Of a DNA stretch of 64,000 nt, positions 9,604 through 21,068 are shown in pieces. The stretch covers positions 310,001 to 374,000 of the forward strand of contig BBDJ01000001.1 of assembly GCA_001312325.1 (NCBI GenBank), in the 5' to 3' direction. The stretch's first letter is position 1, and each line of letters begins with the position of its first letter. Below the pieces are notes generated by a model, which was not told the DNA's origin, made no database searches, and saw only the letters and a program-made list of their open reading frames with translations. The stretch comes from Lysinibacillus pakistanensis (GTDB lineage: Bacteria > Bacillota > Bacilli > Bacillales_A > Planococcaceae). The position numbers and the translations under genes were made by a program.

Positions 9604-12600
9604 TTACATATTACGACGATATTGTCCCCCTACCTCATATAAAGCTTTCGTAATTTGTCCTAAACTTGCTACTTTTACTGTTTCCATTAGCTCTGCAAAA
9701 ATATTACCGTTGTTAACAGCTACTTCCTGTAAGCGAGTAATAGCTGCTTCTGATTCACTTTCATGTTGCTTCCAGAATTCCTGTAAATTATGGATTTGCG
9801 TCTCTTTTTCTTCTGTGGACGCTCGTGCAATTTCCATATTATCTATATCCGCATCGGAAGGTGGATTCGGATTCAAATATGTGTTGACACCGATAATCGG
9901 TAGCTCACCAGAATGTTTCAACATTTCATAGTACATGGATTCCTCTTGGATTTTACCACGTTGATATTGTGTTTCCATTGCACCTAGCACGCCACCACGA
10001 TCATTTATGCGATCAAATTCTTCCAGAACGGCTTCTTCTACAAGATCTGTTAACTCTTCCACGATAAATGCCCCTTGCAGTGGGTTTTCATTTTTCGCTA
10101 AACCATGCTCTTTTGTAATGATCATCTGAATAGCCATCGCTCGACGAACTGACTCTTCAGTAGGTGTTGTAATGGCTTCATCATAGGCATTTGTATGCAA
10201 TGAATTACAGTTATCCTGTAATGCCATAAGTGCCTGTAATGTTGTACGAATATCATTAAAATCAATCTCCTGTGCATGCAAGCTGCGTCCAGATGTTTGA
10301 ATATGGTACTTTAATTTTTGTGCACGTTCATTAGCGTTGTACTTATCACGCATTACCACTGCCCAAATTCTACGAGCAACACGTCCAATAACCGTGTACT
10401 CTGGGTCAAGTCCATTCGAGAAGAAGAATGACAGATTTGGTGCAAAGTCATTAATGTTCATACCGCGACTTAAATAATATTCTACATACGTAAAGCCATT
10501 CGCCAATGTAAAGGCCAATTGTGAAATTGGATTTGCACCAGCTTCGGCAATATGATAGCCAGAAATGGATACTGAGTAATAATTACGAACCTTATGGTCA
10601 ATGAAGTATTGTTGAATATCTCCCATCATACGTAAGGCAAACTCTGTTGAAAAAAATACAGGTATTTTGCCCTTGATCTTCTTTTAAAATATCCGCTTGC
10701 ACTGTTCCTCGCACAACCTGCAATGTTTTCTCTCGTGTCTCTGTAAATTCTTCAACTGTCAAAGGTCGACTAAGTTCTTTCTCACGTAGTTTCACTTGTT
10801 GATCAATAGCCGTATTCATAAACATTGCTAAAATAATTGGTGCTGGACCATTAATTGTCATTGATACTGATGTTGACGGAGCACACAAATCAAAGCCCGC
10901 ATAAAGCTTCTTCATATCCTCTAACGTACATATAGAAACACCTGATTCCCCAACCTTTCCATAAATATCTGGTCGATAATCTGGATCTTCGCCATAGAGT
11001 GTTACCGAATCAAATGCTGTAGATAAACGTTTCGCATCATCATCCTTTGATAGATAATGGAATCGTTTATTTGTTCGCTCTGGTGTTCCCTCACCAGCGA
11101 ATTGTCGCTTTGGATCTTCCCCTTCACGTTTAAATTGGAATACACCTGCTGTATATGGGAATTCACCAGGTACATTTTCTTTATAAACCCAGCGTAGAAT
11201 TTCACCATAGTCCTCAAATTTCGGTAAGGAAACCTTTGGAATTTTTGTTCCAGAAAGACTTGTTGTCTTTAAAATTGTGCGAATTTCCTTATCGCGAACC
11301 TTTGTGACAAATTCATCTCCTGAGTATGCTTCCTTTAGAGCCTGCCAATTATCTAAAATACGTTTGGATTCTGCTGTTAATTCATCTCTGACACCTTCTG
11401 CTAAAGAGGTAAGAGATGCGACAAGTGCATCATCAGGAGCCTTTTCTTTCACTGCAGCAATTGCACCCTCTAGTTGGAATAGTTGACGTGCAAATGCTAC
11501 CTGTTGCTCTGATTTTTTTATGATAGCCACGCACGGTATCTGTAATTTCGCGCAAATAATAGCGACGGTCATTTGGAATAATGATATCCTGCTTTTGAGT
11601 TTTTGCAAATTGCTCATATCCTGTTTCCCAATTGTAGCCTGTCTTTTCATTAATAATGTTAACAAGTGCGGCAAATAAAGCATTCGTGCCTTTATCATTG
11701 AATTGGCTTGCAATCGTACCATAAACTGGCATTGCGCCTAGTGATTCATGCCAAAGCTCTCGAGAACGTTGATATTGCTTCTGTACCTGTCTAAGCGCAT
11801 CCTCAGAGCCCTTACGTTCAAACTTATTGATAGCGATAACATCAGCAAAATCAATCATATCAATTTTTTTCAAGCTGCGTTGGAGCACCAAACTCGCTGG
11901 TCATCACATACATGGATAGGTCCGTATATTTTGTAATTTCAGCATCCCCTTGACCGATACCACTTGTTTCTACAATGATTAAATCATAGCCTGCTACACG
12001 AACGACATCTAGCACATCTCCAATGGAAGCAGTAAGCTCTGTACGAGATCCACGAGTTGCTAAACTACGCATGTATACTCGATTGTTGAAGATAGCATTC
12101 ATCCGTATTCGGTCCCCTAGCAATGCACCACCTGTTTTTTGCTTAGTTGGATCGACTGAAAGTATTGCTACACGTTTATCTGGGAATTCCTTTAAGAATC
12201 GACGGATTAACTCATCTGTCAGAGACGATTTCCCAGCACCACCAGTACCAGTAATACCTAGAACAGGTGTCTCTTTCGTGCGCTTTCGAGCTTCTTCTAT
12301 CATTTTTTTTCGTTTCCTCATCGTCATTCGACTCCGCAGCAGTGATTAAATTCGCCAAAATCTCTGGTGTCTCTGTCGTTAACATATCTAGCTTTTCTAG
12401 ATAGCTACCTGTTGCTGTAGGAAAATCAGTACCTTTAATTTGTTCATTGATCATCCCTTGCAAACCTAAAACACGTCCATCCTCTGGCGAAAAAATCCCT
12501 GCGATCCCATAAGCATGTAGCTCCTTAATTTCTCGTGGCAAAATAACACCACCACCACCACCATATATCTTTATATGTGGAGCACCTTTTTCACGAAGTA

Positions 12601-12857
12601 AATCATACATATATTTAAAGTATTCCATATGGCCGCCTTGATAAGATGAGATGGCTACGCCTTGCGCATCTTCTTGAATCGCAGCATTCACAACTTCTTC
12701 TACAGAGCGATTATGTCCTAAATGAATAACCTCTACCCCACTAGATTGTAAAATACGTCGCATAATGTTGACCGAAGCATCATGTCCATCAAATAGACTC
12801 GATGCTGTAACAAAACGTACGTGATTTTTTTGGACGATATACTTCTACCTTTGTCAT
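9604..12857 (-). CDS. icmF: Fused isobutyryl-CoA mutase (B12-binding, G-protein chaperone and mutase domains)
   Basis: Adenosylcobalamin enzyme that interconverts isobutyryl-CoA and n-butyryl-CoA (and some homologous acyl-CoAs). Domain order: N-terminal B12-binding domain (SLFDGHDAS, with the cobalt-ligating His, then SSYQGGH and GGGG), a MeaB-type GTPase (P-loop GTGGAGKSS, then [10 protein letters not shown]), a linker, and the large CoA-binding mutase domain ending QYRRNM. About 1083 residues, matching known IcmF. ATG at 12857. Five A/T runs carry one extra base each (12825, 12303, 11864, 11513, 10650); correcting all five gives one continuous protein. B12 salvage genes lie 8 kb upstream. 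Confidence 0.93.
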
Positions 12858-12914
12858 ATGAAATCCCCACTTTCTCCCCTTAATCAATTTCACCTTTGCG
12901 TTATCATTTGTAGT

Positions 12915-12960
12915 TCAAAAAAAAGTCGGTAATTGCAATGTCGCTTTATGCAATTACGAC
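12915..12960 (-). terminator. Terminator between the TetR gene and icmF
   Basis: Stem GTCGTAATTGCA pairs with TGCAATTAC.GAC on the minus strand, followed by eight T. It separates the upstream fatty-acid operon from icmF, so icmF probably has its own promoter. Confidence 0.88.
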
Positions 12961-12966
12961 AACCCC

Positions 12967-13602
12967 TTAACAGAACCCCTTTATACCTGAAATAAACAAT
13001 GTTATTTGCATGTCAATAAATTCATCAATCGAATGCTGACGATGTAGCGCCCATTTTCGGAACGCCCAGCTTTGCCCTGAGACAACTAAATTATTGGCTG
13101 CCAAATGGATTTGCTTATCGGTCATTGTAATTTCACCTGACTGCACACACCGCTTTAGCAGTCGTTCAAACGTGGCAACCATTTCAAACTCCTTACTAAA
13201 TACATAGCGCTGCGCTTCTTTTGATAAAGATTTTGTTTCCTGATACATGATAGTCAGTTCATCAACCATGTGATCAATTTGCAAGAAATACTCTCGGATC
13301 ATTTCTTTTAATTCTTCTATCGTCCCTGCTTTTATCTCATAACTTGAAAGTCGCTCCATTGCATGATGATAAATGCTATCACATACTAGATAAAGGACAT
13401 CCTCTTTAGTTCGGATATACTCATATAAAGTACCGATACTAAAGCCAGCTGCTTTTGCGATTTCTCTCGTCGTGGCACGATGAAAACCTTTTTCTTTAAA
13501 TAATTTTATGGCTCCCTGTATCATTTGTTCCCGACGAATGGCGATGAGATTTTCATCTTTAACTGTTGACTGTACCTGGGGCCTTTTCTCTTTTTCTGTC
13601 AT
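12967..13602 (-). CDS. TetR-family regulator of fatty-acid degradation (FadR-like)
   Basis: 211 residues. The N-terminal helix-turn-helix spans about 27-72 (GAIKLFKEKGFHRATTREIAKAAGFS..GTLYEYI). The C-terminal ligand domain is all-helical, resembling FadR of Bacillus, which releases DNA on binding long-chain acyl-CoA. It is the last gene of the thiolase-hydroxyacyl dehydrogenase-acyl-CoA dehydrogenase cluster, and its stop is followed by a terminator. FadR-type palindromes in front of the thiolase gene and fadF are plausible targets (inference). Confidence 0.85.
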   Translation of the reverse strand: MTEKEKRPQVQSTVKDENLIAIRREQMIQGAIKLFKEKGFHRATTREIAKAAGFSIGTLYEYIRTKEDVLYLVCDSIYHHAMERLSSYEIKAGTIEELKEMIREYFLQIDHMVDELTIMYQETKSLSKEAQRYVFSKEFEMVATFERLLKRCVQSGEITMTDKQIHLAANNLVVSGQSWAFRKWALHRQHSIDEFIDMQITLFISGIKGFC

Positions 13603-13605
13603 GTA

Positions 13606-14742
13606 TTATCTTGTTACCATACGAGAGATAACAAGACGTTGAATCTCTTGCGTACCTTCATAGATTTGTGTGATTTTAGCATCACGCATAAAGCGTTCAA
13701 CTGGATAATCTTTTGTATAACCATAGCCGCCAAAAATTTGAACAGCCTCAGTCGTTACACTCATCGCCGTATCGCCAGCCATTAATTTCGCCATTGCAGA
13801 TGCTTTACCATATGGTAGACTACTCGACTCTAACCAAGCCGCCTGGTATGTAAGCAGTCGAGATGCTTCAATTTGTGTAGCCATGTCTGCTAGTTTGAAA
13901 GAAACACCTTGATTGGCTGTAATCGGTTTACCAAATTGCACACGCTCTTTTGCATACTCTACTGCTGCATCCAGTGCTCCTTGTGCAATCCCTACAGCCT
14001 GAGCTGCAATACCGTTACGTCCACCATCAAGTGTTGTCATTGCAATTTTAAAACCTTCTCCCTCAGCCCCTAGCAAGTTTTCTTTTGGAACTCGACAGTT
14101 ATCAAAAATAATTTCAGTTGTAGGAGATGAACGAATCCCTAATTTTTTTCTCCTTTTTACCTACTGAGAAACCTTCAAATCCGGCCTCTACGATAAAAGC
14201 GGATGTGCCATTTTTAGCCTCTGGATCTGTTACAGCAAATACAACATATGTATCTGCTACTCCACCATTTGTAATGAAAATTTTCGAGCCATTTAAAATA
14301 TAATCATCACCATCACGTTTTGCGTAGGTTTTCATACCACCAGCATCTGAACCGGACCCTGCTCTGTTAAACCATATGCCCCAATATGTTTACCTTCTGC
14401 CATTGGACGAAGATATTTTTGCTTTTGTTCTTCATTACCAAACTTATAAATCGGCCAGCCTGCCAGTGACGTATGGGCCGATAAAGTTACCCCTGTTGAA
14501 GCGCAAACACGGGATAATTCTTCTACAGCAATAACATACGCAAGATAATCAAAGCCTGCCCCACCATATTCCTCTGGCCATGGAATACCTGTTAAACCAA
14601 GCTCCGCCATTTTATCAAAAATTGCACGATCAAACTCTTCGTTCTCGTCACGCTCCGCTGCTGTTGGCGCCACTTCATTAATAGCAAAATCTCGAATCAT
14701 TTCGCGTAATTGTTCATGCTCTTCTGTTAATTGAAAGTTCAT
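13606..14742 (-). CDS. Acyl-CoA dehydrogenase (short/medium chain type), first copy
   Basis: FAD-dependent alpha,beta-dehydrogenation of acyl-CoA, ~379 residues. Visible are the N-terminal helix ([16 protein letters not shown]), the FAD/substrate segment ITNGG, and [10 protein letters not shown] with the usual catalytic Glu. Starts at 14742; its stop lies 3 bases before the TetR gene. Two faults: a 7-T run at 14143-14149 (KKEKK then LGIRSS) and one missing base near 14361, where [12 protein letters not shown] is expected. It shares ~50% of visible residues with the second copy, from which it is separated by the 21-bp repeat array. Confidence 0.92.
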
Positions 14743-14883
14743 TGTCCATTTCCCCTTTTTAGTTAGACTTTGTTAATGCTAAACTATTTATTTCTAGGTG
14801 ATTACGCTTCTTTGATGATTGCTCTTTTTATTTAGTGCATTCTATTATCGATTTTGAATCTCGGTGCGACATTAATTTACTGG

Positions 14884-15135
14884 ATGAGCAGTTTTAAGGT
14901 TCACCTGAGCAGTTTCTCTGGATACCCGAGCGATTCTATGACTCATCTGAGCAGTTTCCACGGCTACCCGAGCGATTCTATGACTCACCTGAGCAGTTTC
15001 CTTGGCTACCCGAGCAATTCTCCACCTCACCTGAGCAGTTTTCTTGGCTACCCGAGCAGTTCTTCGCCACACCTGAGCAGTTTCCACGGCTACCCGAGCA
15101 GTTCTTCGCCTCATCTGAGCAATATCAACTATGCA
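14884..15135. repeat. Tandem array of twelve 21-bp units
   Basis: Twelve units of exactly 21 bp without any indel, starting at 14884 and every 21 bases to 15115. Two unit types alternate: one begins CTGAGCAGTTT, the other CCGAGC(G/A)(A/G)TTCT, giving a 42-bp higher order. The array lies in the gap between two acyl-CoA dehydrogenase genes. Both strands stay open through it, but neither frame has a credible start or neighbour, so I treat it as non-coding. Confidence 0.92.
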
Positions 15136-15145
15136 ACATAGGATT

Positions 15146-16284
15146 TTATTTCAGTAAATGTTTACTAATAACTAACCGTTGAATTTCACTTGTGCCTTCA
15201 TAGATTTCTGTTACCTTTGCATCGCGGAAATAACGCTCTACTGGATAATCTTCAGTGTAGCCGTAGCCACCAAAAATTTGAACAGCCTCTATTGCGGTTT
15301 GGACAGCTGTGCGTGAGGCAAATAGTTTCGCCATGGACGCTTCTGCTCCACATGGTAAACCTTTTGCACGTAAATCAGCAGCTCGATAGACTAATAATTT
15401 TGCGGATTCTACAGCAGTGGCCATATCTGCCAGCTTAAAGCTAACTCCTTGTTGTGCAAGAATCGGTTTACCAAATTGAATACGCTCTTTTGCATATGCT
15501 GTAGCTGCTTCAAGAGCTGCTTCTGCAATCCCTAAAGCTTGTGCTGCAATCCCAATTCTTCCAACATCTAAGTTAGCCATTGCAATTTTAAAGCCTTCCC
15601 CCTCTTTCCCAAGAAGGTTTTTGGCTGGTATACGGCAATTATCGAATGTGAGCTGAACTGTACGTGAGCCATGTAAGCCCATTTTCTGTTCATCTTTACC
15701 GATAATTAAGCCTGGCGTTCCCTTCTCAACTATAAACGCAGAAATGCCGCGTGTTTTTTTCAGCAGGGTTCGTCGATGCGAATACAATATACACATCAGC
15801 CTCTCCACCATTCGTTATAAATACCTTGGAGCCGTTAATGACATATTCATCGCCATCTTGCACTGCCTTTGATTGTAACGAGCCAGCGTCTGAGCCGGCA
15901 CTTGGTTCTGTTAAACAAAATGCTCCTAAATATTCACCTGCTGCAAGCTTTGGAACATAGCGTTTCTTTTGCTCTTCATTTCCAAAATAAATAATTGGAT
16001 TGGTGCCTACTGAAGTATGAACGGATAAAATAACGCCCATTACAGCACTCACCTTCGATAGTTCATTAATAGCAATTATGTACGATGTAAAATCCATCGC
16101 AGCCCCGCCTAACTCTTCGGGTGTTGTGATCCCCATCAATCCAAGTTCACCCATTTGTGCAAGAAGCTCACGTGGAAACTCTCCTGCTTCCATACGCGCT
16201 ATCCATGGTTCAATTTTTTTCCTGTGCAAAATCTCGAACCATATCACGCATCATCACTTGTTCATCTGTAAACTGTAAATGCAT
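15146..16284 (-). CDS. Acyl-CoA dehydrogenase, second copy
   Basis: ~379-residue FAD enzyme of beta-oxidation. Motifs: [31 protein letters not shown] (adenine/FAD binding), [10 protein letters not shown], and [10 protein letters not shown] with the catalytic Glu. ATG at 16284. Extra bases in 7-T runs at 16214-16220 ([10 protein letters not shown]) and 15754-15760 ([10 protein letters not shown]) split the frame. It follows the 3-hydroxyacyl-CoA dehydrogenase gene with a ~70-base gap, so it is probably co-transcribed with the thiolase operon. Confidence 0.92.
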
Positions 16285-16353
16285 CTATATTGTCACCCCT
16301 CTAAGTTGTCCTGCAGTATTACATTTCCTTGAAATTGTCCCATCCCCATAGGA

Positions 16354-17204
16354 TTATTCATAAACGTAAAAGCCTCTTCCTGATTTCTTTCCTAGCCAGC
16401 CAGCTGCCACATATTTTCGAAGCAGTGGACAAGGTCTATACTTACTATCACCTAAGCCCTCATGTAAAATCTCCATAATGTAGAGACATGTATCAAGACC
16501 AATAAAATCTGCCAGCGTTAATGGACCCATCGGATGATTCATACCAAGCTTCATTACATCGTCGATTGCTTCCTTTGTAGCTACACCCTCATACAATGCA
16601 TAAATTGCTTCGTTAATCATAGGAAGTAAAATTCGATTTGAAATAAAACCAGGGAAATCATTTACCTCTACTGGTGTTTTGGATAATTTCACTGTCATGT
16701 CTTCTACTGCTTTATAGACTTCATCACTAGTTGCTAAACCTCGAATAATTTCCACTAGTTTCATAACAGGTACAGGATTCATAAAATGCATTCCAATTAC
16801 TTGCTCTGGACGATTAGTAACTGCTGCAATTTCAGTAATAGGAAGTGAAGATGTATTTGTCGCTAAAATAGCATGTGCTGGTGCAATTTGATCAATTTGC
16901 TTAAAAATAGATTGCTTCACTTCCATATTTTCTACTGCAGCCTCAATGATAATATCTACATCACTAGCATCCTGTAAATCTAATGACATCATGATTCGAC
17001 TTAATATAGCCGCTTTTTCTTCTTCTGTTTTACGACCCTTTTCTACATCACGTGATAAATTTTTCGTAATAACCCCTATACCACGTTCGAAAAACTCTTG
17101 CTTCATGTCATTCAATTTGACTCATAGCCTGCCTGTGCGCAAACTTGTGCAATGCCAGAGCCCATTTGCCCTGCACCAATGACCATTACCTTTTGAATTC
17201 CCAT
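16354..17204 (-). CDS. 3-hydroxybutyryl-CoA dehydrogenase
   Basis: NAD(P)-dependent oxidation of 3-hydroxyacyl-CoA in short-chain beta-oxidation, ~283 residues. The dinucleotide fold starts [21 protein letters not shown]. Then come [11 protein letters not shown], the catalytic His in GMHFMNPVP, the Glu/Asn region [13 protein letters not shown], and [15 protein letters not shown]. The start ATG at 17204 overlaps the thiolase stop by one base (TGATG), showing translational coupling. One base is missing near 17120: GYE(V)[13 protein letters not shown] is expected across the break. Confidence 0.93.
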
Positions 17205-18409
17205 CATTCATGTCCCCCTGTTTTTGGTACTTCAATCATAATCGCATCTCCTTGCCCACCACCTGAACAAATCGCTGCAATTCCTATGCCACCACCACGG
17301 CGCTTTAATTCCTGCGCAAGTGTTAAAATAATACGTGCTCCAGATGCACCGATTGGATGTCCTAGCGCAACTGCTCCGCCGTTCACATTGACCTTTTCAG
17401 CATCTAAATCGGCTAGTTGTTTGCTGACTAGTGCTACTGCGGCAAAGGCCTCATTGATTTCGAATAAATCAATATCTGCTAATGACTTCCCTGTCTTTTT
17501 CAGTAATTTGTTAATTACTAAGCCAGGTGTTTGTGGGAAATTCTCTGGCTCAATGGCAAGTTCTTCATGGCCGATAATTACTGCTAGTGGCTCCCTGCCT
17601 TCACGAGTTGCACGTTCCTCGCTCATGACTACTAGTGCACATGCACCATCATTTACCCCAGGTGCATTACCTGCTGTAATTGTTCCATCCTTATCAAAGG
17701 CTGGTTTAAGCTTCGCAAGTACCTCCATGGATGTACCCGCTCTTGGTGCCTCATCTGTATCAACTAGAAGCGGTTCACCCTTACGTTGTGGAATTTCCAC
17801 AGGCACGATTTCTTCAGCAAAGTAACCTTTTTCAATTGCTGATAGTGCTCGCTCATGACTGCGAACAGACCAAGCATCCTGCTCCTCACGGCTTAATGAA
17901 AACTCTTTGGCTGTTGAATTACCGTAGCTCCCCATATGTGGTCTTGCCTTATCAAAAGCACATGTTAAGCCATCATATAGCATGCCATCTACTATTGTAG
18001 AATCACCCATCCGTAAGCCTGTTCGACCATTTTGTAGATAGTACGGTGCATTGGACATTGATTCCATACCACCAGCGATAATCACCTCTTCGTCCCCTAA
18101 ACGAATAAGCTGATCTGCTAATGTGACAGCACGCATTCCTGATGCACAAACTTTGTTAATCGTTTCTGTTTTTACAGCTTTCGGTAAATCTGCTTTAATT
18201 GCAGCCTGTCTAGAAGGAATTTGGCCCTGTCCCCCTTGTAATACGGAGCCTAAAATCACTTCATTCACGTCATCTGGTAAAATATTGGCTTTCTCTATTG
18301 CCCCCCTTATGGCGATAGCACCTAAATCACTTGCACTTAATGCTGAAAGTGAACCTCCAAACTTCCCAAATGCCGTTCTTGCTCCTGCTAAAATAACAGC
18401 TCTATTCAA
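17204..18409 (-). CDS. Acetyl-CoA C-acetyltransferase (thiolase)
   Basis: Thiolytic cleavage or condensation of acetoacetyl/3-ketoacyl-CoA. ~401 residues, unbroken. The acylated Cys is in NKVCASGMRAV, the second catalytic pair in NVNGGAVALGHPIGASG, and the final Cys in AAICSGGGQGD. I choose the TTG at 18409 (LNRAVILAGARTAFGKFGG) because AAAGGGGTG precedes it at the right distance; an upstream ATG 26 codons earlier would add a non-homologous segment overlapping the operator. First gene of the operon. Confidence 0.93.
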   Translation of the reverse strand: MNRAVILAGARTAFGKFGGSLSALSASDLGAIAIRGAIEKANILPDDVNEVILGSVLQGGQGQIPSRQAAIKADLPKAVKTETINKVCASGMRAVTLADQLIRLGDEEVIIAGGMESMSNAPYYLQNGRTGLRMGDSTIVDGMLYDGLTCAFDKARPHMGSYGNSTAKEFSLSREEQDAWSVRSHERALSAIEKGYFAEEIVPVEIPQRKGEPLLVDTDEAPRAGTSMEVLAKLKPAFDKDGTITAGNAPGVNDGACALVVMSEERATREGREPLAVIIGHEELAIEPENFPQTPGLVINKLLKKTGKSLADIDLFEINEAFAAVALVSKQLADLDAEKVNVNGGAVALGHPIGASGARIILTLAQELKRRGGGIGIAAICSGGGQGDAIMIEVPKTGGHE

Positions 18410-18462
18410 GTAAAACACCCCTTTTGTTTTACGTACTCTATGAATTATCAGAGCACCGTTGT

Positions 18463-18481
18463 TGACTGAACGCTCGCTCGA
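18463..18481 (-). promoter_or_regulatory. FadR-like operator before the thiolase gene
   Basis: TGACTGAACGCTCGCTCGA is an imperfect palindrome with the TGA.TGA....TC.C.TC layout of Bacillus FadR boxes (TGAATGA-type half sites). It lies ~55 bases upstream of the thiolase start. The related site at 20941 supports it. Inference from sequence only. Confidence 0.5.
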
Positions 18482-18491
18482 TTTCACTCTA

Positions 18492-18525
18492 TGAAAAATG
18501 GGAGTTTAAAGTCTCACTCCCATTT
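18492..18525 (-). terminator. fadF terminator
   Basis: 9-bp stem AATGGGAGT/ACTCCCATT with TTTTTC following on the minus strand, about 80 bases after the fadF stop. Confidence 0.85.
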
Positions 18526-18607
18526 CCATTTAATCTTATTCTACAAAACAATTATTTATTGTGCAATTTATATTTTTCAGATAACTAAAATATTTCTACA
18601 ATAGTTA

Positions 18608-20842
18608 TCAATTTTCTGCGTTAATTTCTACATTCTTGTCTTGTTCGACATTGTCTACAGAAGCCACTACCTCTTCAAGCATCTCATCTACAGCTTCTTC
18701 AGCAGGATTTACAAGTGCTTTCCCTTTTTCACCAAACACAGATCGCTCTAATAGCTCTGCAACGTCGAATGTTCCAATTGTATCCTCAACTTCTTTTGCC
18801 TTTGTACCATCCTCTAGCATCGTTAAGCAGTATGGACAGCCTGATGAAATAACTGATGCATTCGTTGCTAAAGCCTGCTCTGTACGTGCAACATTAATAC
18901 GGTTACCAACATGTTCTTCCATCCACATTAAGCCACCACCTGCACCACAGCACATAGCCGTTTCACGATTACGCTCCATTTCTACAAGTTTCACGCCTGG
19001 AATACCTCGCAGTATCTCACGTGGTGCATCATAAACATCGTTATAACGACCTAAGTAACAAGAATCATGGAATACAATTGTTTCATCTACTTCATAATTC
19101 AAGCAAGTCGATTTTCATCAATTAGCTGATTTAACAGCTCTGTGTGGTGATAAACTTCACCCTTCCAGCCAAAGTCTTGATATTCATTTTTGAAGATATT
19201 GTAAGCATGAGGATCGATTGTTACAATTTTCTTCACATCGTTTTTCTCAAATTCATCAATATTCGCTGTCGCAAGCTCTTGGAATAAAAATTCATTTCCT
19301 AAACGACGAGGTGTATCCCCTGAATTTTTCTCTTTATTTCCTAAAATCGCAAATTTCACGCCTGCCTCATTTAATAGGCGACAGAAGGCTAAGGCAATTT
19401 TTTGTGAGCGATTATCAAATGCGCCCATTGAGCCTACCCATAATAAATAGTCCATTTCCTCACCAGATTTTTTTCAGCTCTTTGACTGTTGGAATATGGA
19501 TTGTTGGATCAAGGTCACGCCAATTTTCTTTCTCTTTACGATTTAAGCCCCAAGGATTTCCTTGACGCTCGATATTTGTCATCGCGCGTTGTGCATCTGG
19601 ATTTACTTTTCCTTCTGTCATTGTTAAATAACGACGAAGGTCAATTATTTTATCGACATGTTCATTCATAACTGGACATTGATCTTCACAGTTACGACAA
19701 GTCGTACATGCCCAAATCTCTTCTTCCGTTATCACTTCACCAATTAAAGATGGACTATAGATATCCTCAATGACCGCACCCTCAGCACCAGCCGCCATAG
19801 CTAACTGATTCCCCTTTGTATTAGCAAAGAATTGATAAGGTACCCACGGCTTTTGCTTTGTTACCACTGCACCTGTAAATGTTAGATGGTCACGAAGCTT
19901 CACGATTAAATCCATCGGTGATAGCATTTTACCAGTTCCTGTTGCAGGACACATATTTGTACAGCGTCCACATTCTACACAGGAATATAAATCTAGCATT
20001 TGCTTTTGTGTAAAGTCTTGAATGCGTCCAACCCCAATGGATGGCATTTCATCTTCACTTTCAGCATTTTCTCCAGCTTCCTCTAATGCTTCAAAGTCGA
20101 TTGGCGTTAGTGTTCCTACACGATCTAGACGATTCATATAAACATTAATTGGACTAACAATTAAGTGGAAGTGCTTAGATTGTGGTACATACACTAGGAA
20201 TGTTAGTAAAATTAATAAGTGTGCCCACCACATTACATAGAATACGGCTGCTGCTGCAGATGTTGGTAGGAAACTAAAAATAGCAGCAATGCTCGATGCA
20301 ACTGGCTCTGTATATGTTAATTCTTCGCCATGCCAAATTAACCCCATACCATTAGCAATTAATGTGGAAACCATTAAGCCACCAATGAAAATTAATACAA
20401 GACCGTTTTTCCAGCCTCTTTTTAGACGTACTAGCTTTTCTACATAGCGACGATAAAACGCCCAAACAACTGCTACTAAAATCATTAAGACCACAAGCTC
20501 TTGGAAGAAAGTAAAGAGTCCATAGAAAATGCCTAGTGGTAAATGTGATTCAGGTACTAATCCCTTCCAAATTAAATCAATGGCTCCTAGCTGCACCATT
20601 AAAAATCCATAGAAGAACATCACGTGAATTAACCCACTCTTTGGATCTTTCAGAAGTTTATTTTGGCCAAATACATTGACCATAATATAACGAATTCGTT
20701 CTTTTACACTTTCATCAAATTCAACCTTTTTCCCCAATTGCACAAACTTATAGCGTGTTTTTAACAGATAGAAGAACAATCCTACTGCATAAAGCACAAC
20801 CACGACTGTTAAAACAATGTTTGCAATTAATAATGGACTCAT
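18608..20842 (-). CDS. fadF: FadF: membrane iron-sulfur electron-transfer oxidoreductase of beta-oxidation
   Basis: Passes electrons from acyl-CoA dehydrogenases/ETF toward the quinone pool. Layout: ~5 membrane helices in residues 1-230 (starting IANIVLTVVVVLYAVGLFFY), two 4Fe-4S motifs (CVECGRCTNMCPATG and CTTCRNCEDQCP), then two CCG-type cysteine-rich domains (HDSCYLGRYND, CCGAGGGLMW, SSGCPYCLTML). ~744 residues. Breaks: an extra base in the 7-T run at 19468-19474 (ELKKSGEEMDYLLWVG) and one missing base near 19102 (ENRLALNYEVDE). B. subtilis fadF likewise lies by acdA and rpoE. Confidence 0.92.
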
Positions 20843-20940
20843 GGTTGGTCCCCCCTTTAGTTTGTCGTAATTTTCTCTCTTTGTGGTAAATTTGCTAGCT
20901 CATACGTAAATGTACATCATTATATTCCTATTCTAATAAA

Positions 20941-20958
20941 TGAGTGAGCATTCAGTCA
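20941..20958 (-). promoter_or_regulatory. FadR-like operator before fadF
   Basis: TGAGTGAGCATTCAGTCA is close to the Bacillus FadR consensus (two TGA.TGA half sites facing each other) and lies ~100 bases upstream of fadF. TTGACT of its outer edge on the minus strand could serve as a -35 hexamer, which would fit repression by occlusion. Confidence 0.65.
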
Positions 20959-21007
20959 ACATAAAACGGAAATATTTCTGATAATTTTATATTCTTACAT
21001 TTTCCAA

Positions 21008-21043
21008 GAAAAAAAAGCCACCCTGAATTTTTCCAAAGTAGCC
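21008..21043 (-). terminator. Terminator of the B12 operon
   Basis: A 9-bp stem with G-U pairs (GCTACTTTG with CAGGGTGGC on the minus strand) runs into eight T, shortly after the adenosyltransferase gene. Confidence 0.7.
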
Positions 21044-21068
21044 GTTTTTCTTTTTCTTCACAAGAATA

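Noticed and set aside
10598..12763. Apparent set of separate genes for B12-binding protein, G-protein and mutase subunits
   Set aside because: Each boundary coincides with an over-long A/T run and the pieces overlap in different frames. Correction yields one IcmF fusion of normal length.
14854..15141. Open frames on both strands through the 21-bp array (a Ser/His/Leu-rich frame on + and an Arg/Ala/Thr-rich frame on -)
   Set aside because: Both follow automatically from a stop-free 21-bp (seven-codon) repeat. Neither has a ribosome site or a non-repeat domain.
19099..19455. Separate ETF-like or heterodisulfide reductase subunit genes
   Set aside because: They are segments of one FadF protein split by a run expansion and a one-base loss.
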